Part shown: positions 34,195 to 41,495 of the stretch, in pieces
Layout of the letters: the number at the start of each line of letters is the position of its first letter
How positions within the stretch are numbered: position 1 is the first letter of the stretch
DNA from: Candidatus Firestoneibacteriota bacterium
GTDB lineage: Bacteria > Oederibacteriota > D2-FULL-39-29 > CAIOVX01
DNA length: 41,495 nucleotides
Reading direction: 5' to 3'
NCBI GenBank assembly: GCA_903915125.1
Contig: CAIWRR010000064.1
Span: 1 to 41,495, forward strand
Made by a program: the position numbers and the translations under genes
The notes under the pieces: generated by a model
The model's input: the letters and a program-made list of their open reading frames with translations, nothing else
Databases searched by the model: none
Told to the model about the DNA's origin: nothing

Positions 34195-37053
34195 ATGAGT
34201 AATATGTTTCAGAAAGAAGCAGAACGAATACTCTCTCTTGAAACGAAGAGCCGGGTGAATACTCTCGGCGGCTACGGGCCTTCAGGAGAAGTAATCTACG
34301 AGAAACACCCGTTTGGGTGTCCTTCAACGCTTATGACAAGCCGCGACAACGGCAAAGCTGTCTTCATGACAAATGGTTCCGTCTCCTTTGAGGTAAAGAC
34401 AAAAGAAGGAATGGATATTACGGTTCTTGCAGGAAGCTTCGATGCGAATGAAAAACATGAGACAAGCGCCCCCTCGGCCAATATCTGGCTCTCTCTTGAT
34501 GCCGGGAAAAAACAACGCTTAACCTCCTTAATAAACGCCGGATGTAACCTTAACTGCGTTCCTGTGTCTATGAAAATAGTCAAAATAGGCGATCCCGGAA
34601 GGGCTATGTGGTATGTCTATGAATTTAAGACTGAAACAGGCGATCATTTTAGCACAGCAGTAAAACATTCTTTTATCGCCTCAAAACAAGGCCCGGCGCT
34701 TATTCGACAAGCCTATATAAAAAATCTGGGAAAAAAACGGCTTAAGGGGAATCTTTGGGCCTATTTTAACCTTCAAGGAACTCAGAAATTTGTCTACAAC
34801 AAGCCGCTCTGGTATGACACAGGGCTTGCCGTAAACCCGGAAGAGACGGTTGTTTCATGCCGTGTTCCCTATACTGAAATACTGCAGTTGAAAAGAGTTT
34901 CCGGAATAACCGCTGGCGGTGTAACTATAAAAGAAGCCACCTGTGATTACACCGGATTTATAGGCGATACAGCTGCAGCCGCGCTTTTCCCGCAGGCTGC
35001 GCTGAAAGGAAGCTTCTTAAACGTTAACGGCAGGAAATTAAACAGATTTTCTGTGCCGACTATTTCAGCGGTCAGGGCTTCTTTCGACCTGGAGCCGGGG
35101 AAATACGGTGTTCTTGAGCAGAGTTTGCAGTATATGACAGATCCGGGGATTATCGAGGATTTTAAGTCAGGTTCTTCCTGTAGTTATCCCGGATATAAGA
35201 ATGTTGAAAAGGCGTTTACGGCCGCCGCTAAAAAACTTCTTAAAGTCACACTCGACGCGGAACGGCTGCTAAATGAAAAGACACCTGCAGCTGCGGCGTC
35301 AAGGCCGGCTTTTGAAATAGAGTTTCCCGAATCAAATGTCGTTACGGAATATGCGAGATCAGTTTGGACCGGGGTGCAGGAACTTTATGAGAATTGCAGA
35401 GCGCACGGCTCTATGCTTGCCGACGGGATAGAACTTGGCACAAGGGACCGGGGTCAGGATATGTGGCCTAAAATGAAAGAAGACGCCGCGCGGGTCAGAG
35501 CCGACCTTATACACGCTCTGAGTTTCAGGTATGTGACTGTTAAAAGCGGGCATAAGTGGTCCGCGCCAATGACCAGGACAGAAAAACTGCACGGCATGTT
35601 CCCCCGGCAATTCCCGAGCAGGTGGTTTGACAGATCAAAATCAGTGCTAAATGATAACCGTCCTTACAATGACAGCGCTGTCTGGCTTTTAAATTCTCTC
35701 AGGAAATATATTGGCGAGACCGGAGATCTTGGAATTCTTGAAGAAAGAGTCAAGTGCGTGCGCCTTACAAACCCGGATCAGCCTGAACAATCAGGGATTG
35801 CAGGCCTGGAAGCTACTTTAAGCGTGGCAGAAACAGTCCTTGAGATATTTGAATGCTACGGGCGTCACGCCAAAGACTCTCCTTATGGCATGGTCCAAAT
35901 GATGTACGGCGACTGGTGCGACCCCGTTGATATGATAGGGACTTTGATACCAGGTGACGCTTCAACCAGGGGTAAAGGAAGAGGTGTAAGCGTCAGATTG
36001 AGCGCGCATGTTTTTAACAGCATGGTTGAGTTTATAGATTTATTCTGTGCCAAAAGTTATCGCTGTAAGATGTCTAATGAGTTGCAGCCGCGAATAGAAA
36101 GTCTCAAGAAGGCAGCCAGCGAACTTAGGAAGAACATTGTGAGATTTGGCTGGGAGAGCGGAGAACAAGGAGCTTTTCTTGACGCAATTCACGAGTTTGA
36201 GCAAGACGGGAAAACTCCGGATTACGCCGCGGGAGAGACAGGCTATACTATTGGTTCGCTAAAACGCGGGGAATTTGACGGAATAAAACGCCGCGAACTG
36301 CTGACTCAGGCGCATTGCATTCCTCTGCTTTCGACGAAGAGGGAGTATTTGGATGGAATAAAGAACAGCGAAAGCATGCTGAAACAGTTGTTGCGCACCG
36401 TTGACGAGGTTTTATACGACAGAGAACTTGGGTTCAAACTCTTCAGCCCGCCAATCTCTAATGACGGGAATTCTCTTAAGCTGGTAGGCAGAATGGGGAT
36501 GATACCGGCAGGGACGGCGGAAAACGGGGAGTACCATCACGCCCAGCTTATGATGGATTTCTTCAGATTGGGTGTTCCGGGCGAGGCTGACACTGCCTGG
36601 TCGCAATTTAAGGCGGTAATATCTGCGACGAGGGATGAGTCTCTTGGCGGGCCTTTTGATATGCCGTCAACTTCCTACGCGTCTGATCCTGATGATCCGC
36701 ATTACGGCAAGGGAATGTATTTCGGGCTCTCAGGCTCCACGGACTGGATTATAGAATTTCTTCAGGAAGTAGCCGGGGTCAGGCTCTCCCTGCATGATTC
36801 CGAATGCCCGGCGATAGAAGTTACGCCGAAGCTTCCGGCGGAACTTAAAGGCAGGTTGGTTTTTAGAAGAATGATTCACAGGGCGGCCGGAACCGGGTTT
36901 GAAAGGATACCGTTAGAACTGAAAATTTCGAGCGCGAGCGGGTTAACTGAAAAAATTATGACTGTAAGGGTTAACGGGAAATCCTGTAAGAGGGCCGCTG
37001 TTGAATCGTTAAAAGGCGTCAAAGAGGTCAAAATAGATATACTTTACTGCTGA
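34195..37053 (+). CDS. GH94-like glycoside phosphorylase/hydrolase family protein
   Basis: LGTRDRGQDMW and large (952 aa) multi-domain GH94-type layout; YGDWCDP, SGSTDWIIEFLQEVAGVR. Confidence 0.75.
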   Translation: MSNMFQKEAERILSLETKSRVNTLGGYGPSGEVIYEKHPFGCPSTLMTSRDNGKAVFMTNGSVSFEVKTKEGMDITVLAGSFDANEKHETSAPSANIWLSLDAGKKQRLTSLINAGCNLNCVPVSMKIVKIGDPGRAMWYVYEFKTETGDHFSTAVKHSFIASKQGPALIRQAYIKNLGKKRLKGNLWAYFNLQGTQKFVYNKPLWYDTGLAVNPEETVVSCRVPYTEILQLKRVSGITAGGVTIKEATCDYTGFIGDTAAAALFPQAALKGSFLNVNGRKLNRFSVPTISAVRASFDLEPGKYGVLEQSLQYMTDPGIIEDFKSGSSCSYPGYKNVEKAFTAAAKKLLKVTLDAERLLNEKTPAAAASRPAFEIEFPESNVVTEYARSVWTGVQELYENCRAHGSMLADGIELGTRDRGQDMWPKMKEDAARVRADLIHALSFRYVTVKSGHKWSAPMTRTEKLHGMFPRQFPSRWFDRSKSVLNDNRPYNDSAVWLLNSLRKYIGETGDLGILEERVKCVRLTNPDQPEQSGIAGLEATLSVAETVLEIFECYGRHAKDSPYGMVQMMYGDWCDPVDMIGTLIPGDASTRGKGRGVSVRLSAHVFNSMVEFIDLFCAKSYRCKMSNELQPRIESLKKAASELRKNIVRFGWESGEQGAFLDAIHEFEQDGKTPDYAAGETGYTIGSLKRGEFDGIKRRELLTQAHCIPLLSTKREYLDGIKNSESMLKQLLRTVDEVLYDRELGFKLFSPPISNDGNSLKLVGRMGMIPAGTAENGEYHHAQLMMDFFRLGVPGEADTAWSQFKAVISATRDESLGGPFDMPSTSYASDPDDPHYGKGMYFGLSGSTDWIIEFLQEVAGVRLSLHDSECPAIEVTPKLPAELKGRLVFRRMIHRAAGTGFERIPLELKISSASGLTEKIMTVRVNGKSCKRAAVESLKGVKEVKIDILYC

Positions 37054-37088
37054 TAAGCTGAGAGCTGGAAAGAAGCCCTAATATGAAA

Positions 37089-37117
37089 TTGCTAAAAGAG
37101 CTGGAAATTGCTATAAT
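37089..37117 (+). promoter_or_regulatory. sigma70-type promoter for tRNA-Arg
   Basis: TTGCTA - 17 bp - TATAAT, -10 ends 8 nt before the mature tRNA 5' end. Confidence 0.6.
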
Positions 37118-37125
37118 TCAACACC

Positions 37126-37199
<74 letters not shown>

Positions 37200-37207
37200 T
37201 AACAATA

Positions 37208-37288
37208 AATTCGAAGTCCGCCTGCAGTTCCTGCAGGCGAGATCTCGCCTATTTGCAAGCAAATAGGCGGACAACGAAGTTCGAAATT
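37208..37288. repeat. nested inverted-repeat (cruciform-capable) element 3' of tRNA-Arg
   Basis: AATTCGAA-GTCCGCC ... GGCGGAC...TTCGAAATT enclosing CGCCTGCAG-TTC-CTGCAGGCG, GGCGAGATCTCGCC and CGCCTATTTGC-AA-GCAAATAGGCG. Confidence 0.8.
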
Positions 37289-37325
37289 AGAAACTGAGAA
37301 ACTGTGTTTGCTTTGAGGAGTGCGT

Positions 37326-37760
37326 ATGAAGAAGACTATTCTGGCTATCCTGATGTTCCTGTCGGTCTCCGTGTTTGCCCAAACTGCCGATGAATATTTC
37401 AAGAAAGGCATTGAGGCGGCGCACCACGGTCATATTGACGGGGCTATAGATAACCTGAAAAAAGCTCTAGAACTTTCCCCGGGTCTTGCGGATTGTCATC
37501 TTAATCTCGGAGTCCTTTACGCAAACAAAAAAGATTATGACAACGCTCTAACCGAGATACAGGCTTCAATAAACGCGAATCCTTCCAACTCAATGTCGCA
37601 CTATGTCATGGCCATGCTTTATGAGAAGAAGAAGGAGAGGCAAAAAGCAATTTCAGAATGGGAAGCTGTATTAAGGCTCAAACCCGCGGATGACCTTGCG
37701 GAAACTGCCGGAAAGCATATAAGGCATAACAAGGAACGCCTGAATGAGAAGGGCCAATAA
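37326..37760 (+). CDS. secreted TPR-repeat protein (ATG 37326 after GAGGAG)
   Basis: signal peptide MKKTILAILMFLSVSVFAQ; TPR units ADCHLNLGVLYANKKDYDNALTEIQASINANP. Confidence 0.88.
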   Translation: MKKTILAILMFLSVSVFAQTADEYFKKGIEAAHHGHIDGAIDNLKKALELSPGLADCHLNLGVLYANKKDYDNALTEIQASINANPSNSMSHYVMAMLYEKKKERQKAISEWEAVLRLKPADDLAETAGKHIRHNKERLNEKGQ

Positions 37761-38315
37761 ATGAAAAATATATTCATAATGCTTATTATAGCCCTCCTTT
37801 TCACGGGCTGCGCTGTCAGGTATTCCGTAAAAAAGGGATATGATTTCACAAAAATAAAACGCATAGCCGTCTGTGAGTTTTCAGGAAATTCCGTTTTTGC
37901 CAATTCCGGAGACATCGTTGCCGACGAATTTGTCATGCAGATGATAGATAAAGGCTACAATGTCATGGAGCGGAACAAAGTAAACCTGCTGATCAGGGAA
38001 AGGAATTTAGATTCATCAGATTACAGCAGACTCGGAAAACTTCTCGGCGTGGATGCAATTTTGACAGGTTCTGTTTCCAAATATTCGGAAGATGCCGGCC
38101 GCACTTTTTATTACACGGACTCAAGCGGCAATACAAGGACTGATGTCTCAATGTCGCGCGCTGTCGTAGGCGTTTCAGCGAGGCTTATCGACGTAAATAC
38201 CGGCGAGATTGTTTGGACCGCCAGAAATGACGACGAGGCTTTTGATGTCGCAAATGCCGTCACTTTTGTGGTTGCCGGACTGCTGGATTCATTCAAAACG
38301 ATAAAGCTGCAGTAA
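37761..38315 (+). CDS. CsgG/GNA1162-like lipoprotein
   Basis: Lipobox LLFTGC; RIAVCEFSGN, VMERNKVNLLIRERNL, GVDAILTGSVSKY, LIDVNTGEIVWTAR. Confidence 0.82.
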   Translation: MKNIFIMLIIALLFTGCAVRYSVKKGYDFTKIKRIAVCEFSGNSVFANSGDIVADEFVMQMIDKGYNVMERNKVNLLIRERNLDSSDYSRLGKLLGVDAILTGSVSKYSEDAGRTFYYTDSSGNTRTDVSMSRAVVGVSARLIDVNTGEIVWTARNDDEAFDVANAVTFVVAGLLDSFKTIKLQ

Positions 38316-38574
38316 TTTTCCGGAGAACTATGGGTATGATAAGCAAATACGGCTTTCAGTGGCTGCCGGGAGTAATGCTGACTATCCTTTCAATTAAGTT
38401 TCACCCGCCGGTTATAAGCATCGGTCATGGAACTGTCGGGACTCTTCTTGACAGTGCCGGTATGCTGATGGCTGCTCCGGTATTCCGCGGGCTTAGAAGT
38501 TCGTTTGAGACGATTAGCAAGGGTATGTTTGCGGACTGCTTCTTTGAAGATCAACGCGTTTGGACGGCGGGCAG

Positions 38575-39027
38575 GTGACACGCGACCTGTTTATGCTTGA
38601 AGCGCTTAAAGAAGCCCGCAAAGGGGCTGAGAAAGGAGAAGTGCCCGTAGGCGCCGTAATAGTCCTGGATGGAAAGATTATTGCCAGGGCTCACAGCCTT
38701 GTGCGCAAAAAAAAAGATCCCACCGCTCACGCAGAGATACTCGCAATCCGGAAAGCATCCGCCAGGAACCAATATGAGAGGTTAAATGGCGCTGAGATGT
38801 ACGTTACTCTGGAACCCTGCTCCATGTGCGCAGGCGCGATGGTGCTATCCAGGATAGAGAAGCTCTATTTTGGCGCGAGCGAGCCGAACACAGGCGCGGC
38901 GGGAACTGTATTTAATGTAGTTTCGGATCCTCATCATAATCACAGGATAAAGGCCTATAAAGGCGTGCTTGAAGCTGAAAGCAGCGAAATGTTAAAAGCA
39001 TTCTTTAAGGATAAAAGAAGAAAATGA
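38575..39027 (+). CDS. tadA: tRNA(adenosine34) deaminase (GTG 38575 likely start; track from 38560)
   Basis: EVPVGAVIV, TAHAEILAIRKA, EMYVTLEPCSMCAGAMVLSRI. Confidence 0.93.
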   Translation: MTRDLFMLEALKEARKGAEKGEVPVGAVIVLDGKIIARAHSLVRKKKDPTAHAEILAIRKASARNQYERLNGAEMYVTLEPCSMCAGAMVLSRIEKLYFGASEPNTGAAGTVFNVVSDPHHNHRIKAYKGVLEAESSEMLKAFFKDKRRK

Positions 39028-41384
39028 AGGCGAAGCTGGTCTCATACGCCGGAGCGGCACTGCTGCTCATTACGCTTTCGCTTTATCTGCTAACCGCTTG
39101 TCCTACGATTTATGCAGGCGATACGGGGGAGCTGGTGTCCGCCGCCTATACGCTCGGTGTCCCCCATCCGCCCGGTTATCCGCTGTTTTGCCTCACCGGC
39201 AAAATGCTGACTTTTCTCCCTGCCGGGAATGTCGCTTTTAGAGTGAACCTGCTTGCCGTCCTAACGGCCGCCGGCGCAATCCTGATATTCTTCCTGCTTT
39301 CAAAAAAAGTCTATGATGTTAAGGGATGCTTTAACATATTACTGCTGCTTCTTCTCTGTTTAATCGCAGCTTCTTCAAGAGTATTCTGGAACCAGTCTGG
39401 TATGGCAAAAGGCGCGCTCTATACCATGACAGCCTTCCTGCTTCTATCTTCTGTTCTTGCTCTGGAAACTTGGAGGAAAAACGGCCGTACTTGGCACTTC
39501 ATTGTTGCTGCCTTTCTGGCTGGTCTTTCTGTTGTAAGTCATCAGACGGCGCTGGTCTTTATTCCGGCATTTGTAACTTACTCGGTATTTACATCAATTC
39601 AAAAGAAAACACATTTCACTGTTTTTATCATGGGAACTGTTGCCTTCGCGGCCGGACTTTCCGTATTCTTTTACCTTATGCTAAGCGCGGCCCGCTACCC
39701 GCAAGTAAACTGCGGCAATCCTTCAACTTTTCAGGGAATGCTTCAGCATGTTCTGCGCTCGCAATACGGCGGACTTACAAAATACCCAAGGTCAATTTCT
39801 CTTTTTTTGCAGGAAGTAAAGGCTTGTTTCTTAATATTTACCGCGCAGTTCCCAATCTGGGTCCTGTTTATCCCATTTGCAGGCATGTTTGCCTCTTTTA
39901 GAAAGATGCTGCCACTGTTCCTGCTTTCCGCGGTTATCATAACAGCTCTTGTTTTCGGACTAATGGTGGGTACTGTCTATGACATAACCGCGGCAATGCT
40001 GGAGACCACTTCGGTCTTCATGATTCCCGCCTATTTCTTCCTGTGGTTATGGGCGTATCCGGGGACCGGGAAAATTATTGGCGGCAAGAACTCGCTTTTT
40101 CTGAAACTCTTGTTATTGCTCCTTACGGTTTCGGCGTTATTTTACAATGTTTATGTTAATGGCGGCTACGCTGATAAGAGTGCTAATTTCATGGCCGAGA
40201 GATACGCGGTTGATACGCTTCGATCCTGTCCCCCTGATTCCGTTATCTTTATGTCGGAAGACAGTCCGATGTATCAGTTGCTCTACGCGAAGACGGTTAA
40301 CAGAGCGAGACCGGATGTGAAAATAATAGATGAGACGGCCACAGCTTTCAGAACAGTCCTTACAGAAAGTGACAGCGGCGTAATTTTTAAGGGAGAAGTA
40401 TTAAAACGGGCATCTGAATATATGGAAGGCGCGCTTAAGAACGGAATGCCGGTGCTTTGCACTTCCGAAAGCTCGTTTCTTAACACCACAAAGTCTGGGA
40501 GAACCCCTTCCGGGCTGCTCTATTTGATAAAAGGCCCGAATATGCTTTCGGGGCCTAAAACAAATTATTGGGAAAACTGCCTGATTCCTGAGCCGCCTCT
40601 AAAAAGCGATGTCTTTAACAGGGATATGTACGCCCGTTATCATTTCATGAAGGCGGAAAGTCTCTTTGAATCCGGCAATAAAAAAGGTTTTATTGAGGAA
40701 ATGAAAAAAGCGGAAAGCATCTCTCAGGATATGGACTGGGTCCGTTCCGAAATGGCTATGATTTATGGAAACAGGGGTTTTAAGGCTGAAAGTCTGTCTG
40801 CCTATGAGTCTGCCGCGGCTCTTTTCAGGTATTCTACCGAAAGAAGGAATAACCTTGCTAACGCCTACCTCGCCGCAGGGCGGATAGCCGAGGCCATAAG
40901 GGAACTTGAAACCGCGTGCTCTTTAGACAAGAACCTCGCGGCGCCGCGTCATAATCTCGGCAATGCCTATTTCGCGGCAGGAAAGAGGGAAGAGGCGCGA
41001 GCCGCTTACGAAGAAGCCGCGCTGCTTGGTCAGACCGAAAGCCTTGACTCTCTGAATAACCTTGCCGGAGACCTTGAGAAAAAAGGGATGAAAGAGCAGG
41101 CCCTCCAGGAATATATCCATATTCTGTCCATTAATAAAGGCTATGTCTTTGCCTGGATAAACGCGGGAAACATATTTTACGGGCAGAACAAGCTTGAGGA
41201 CGCTATACGTTTCTACTCAAATGCGGCGGCAGTTAGGCCTGATTACCCGGAAGGATATTTTAACCTCGGTGTTGCTTACTACAAGAAAGGAGACCTTGTC
41301 TCGGCCAAGCAGTATTGGCAAAGGACCCTGCAGATAGCTCCTGCGCACGCAGGAGCGCTAAATGCGATTAAGCTTGTAAAGTAG
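39024..41384 (+). CDS. DUF2723 multi-TM protein with C-terminal TPR repeats
   Basis: GDTGELVSAAYTLGVPHPPGYPLF (DUF2723 signature), ~10 TM segments, TPR units NNLANAYLAAGRIAEAIRELETA, HNLGNAYFAAGKREEARAAYEEA. Confidence 0.9.
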   Translation: MKAKLVSYAGAALLLITLSLYLLTACPTIYAGDTGELVSAAYTLGVPHPPGYPLFCLTGKMLTFLPAGNVAFRVNLLAVLTAAGAILIFFLLSKKVYDVKGCFNILLLLLLCLIAASSRVFWNQSGMAKGALYTMTAFLLLSSVLALETWRKNGRTWHFIVAAFLAGLSVVSHQTALVFIPAFVTYSVFTSIQKKTHFTVFIMGTVAFAAGLSVFFYLMLSAARYPQVNCGNPSTFQGMLQHVLRSQYGGLTKYPRSISLFLQEVKACFLIFTAQFPIWVLFIPFAGMFASFRKMLPLFLLSAVIITALVFGLMVGTVYDITAAMLETTSVFMIPAYFFLWLWAYPGTGKIIGGKNSLFLKLLLLLLTVSALFYNVYVNGGYADKSANFMAERYAVDTLRSCPPDSVIFMSEDSPMYQLLYAKTVNRARPDVKIIDETATAFRTVLTESDSGVIFKGEVLKRASEYMEGALKNGMPVLCTSESSFLNTTKSGRTPSGLLYLIKGPNMLSGPKTNYWENCLIPEPPLKSDVFNRDMYARYHFMKAESLFESGNKKGFIEEMKKAESISQDMDWVRSEMAMIYGNRGFKAESLSAYESAAALFRYSTERRNNLANAYLAAGRIAEAIRELETACSLDKNLAAPRHNLGNAYFAAGKREEARAAYEEAALLGQTESLDSLNNLAGDLEKKGMKEQALQEYIHILSINKGYVFAWINAGNIFYGQNKLEDAIRFYSNAAAVRPDYPEGYFNLGVAYYKKGDLVSAKQYWQRTLQIAPAHAGALNAIKLVK

Positions 41385-41416
41385 ATGGGCGGATGCTCAG
41401 ATGCGCGGATGCGCAG
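41384..41416. repeat. short tandem GGATGCKC-type intergenic repeat
   Basis: GATGGGCGGATGCTCAGATGCGCGGATGCGCAG immediately after the last CDS stop. Confidence 0.5.
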
Positions 41417-41495
41417 TAACTTCAAAGACATCGACCAGAAACTGAAGATTGGATGCAATGGAGAACGAGAGTTTAGAACTACGGCTACCTTAGAG

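Noticed and set aside
38330-38578. 82-aa plus-strand ORF between the CsgG-like gene and tadA
   Set aside because: No recognisable family and it overlaps the tadA start region; could be real but not supported. I also looked for a structured RNA (e.g. SRP RNA, often near tadA) and did not find the conserved GGAAGCAGC-type core.

Overview
41.5 kb chromosomal segment of an uncultured-looking, Gram-negative-type bacterium (lineage not determinable from the window; gene content and intergenic repeats suggest an Omnitrophota/Elusimicrobiota-like group, which is inference only). The window is densely coding and mostly housekeeping: glyS; HAD; GNAT; ComB-like; EamA transporter; class II FBA; ndk; a glutaredoxin / FTR-rubredoxin / small Cys-rich ORF cassette; PPi-type PFK; DEAD-box helicase; a nuoJKLMN cluster with nuoL split at an A9 tract; yicC-gmk-rpoZ-udg-priA; HEAT protein + acyl-CoA synthetase; secreted beta-propeller protein; LiaF-like; znuABC + GAF/HD-GYP; hldD + epimerase; a GH94-like enzyme; tRNA-Arg(ACG); TPR and CsgG-like lipoprotein; tadA; DUF2723-TPR. 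No CRISPR array, transposase, phage or recognisable defence island was seen. The observations most worth following up are: (1) an intergenic repeat family made of 9-bp-periodic AACGTT+NNN units with a conserved GTTTACGTT edge, at five intergenic places and in both orientations; (2) a PriA homologue that keeps its Zn-binding cysteines but has lost essentially all helicase motifs; (3) a 54-aa Cys-rich ORF, absent from the supplied track, directly downstream of glutaredoxin and a ferredoxin:thioredoxin-reductase/rubredoxin fusion; (4) nuoL interrupted at an A9 tract (candidate slippage site or assembly error); (5) tRNA-Arg(ACG) lying close to tadA, its modifying enzyme.
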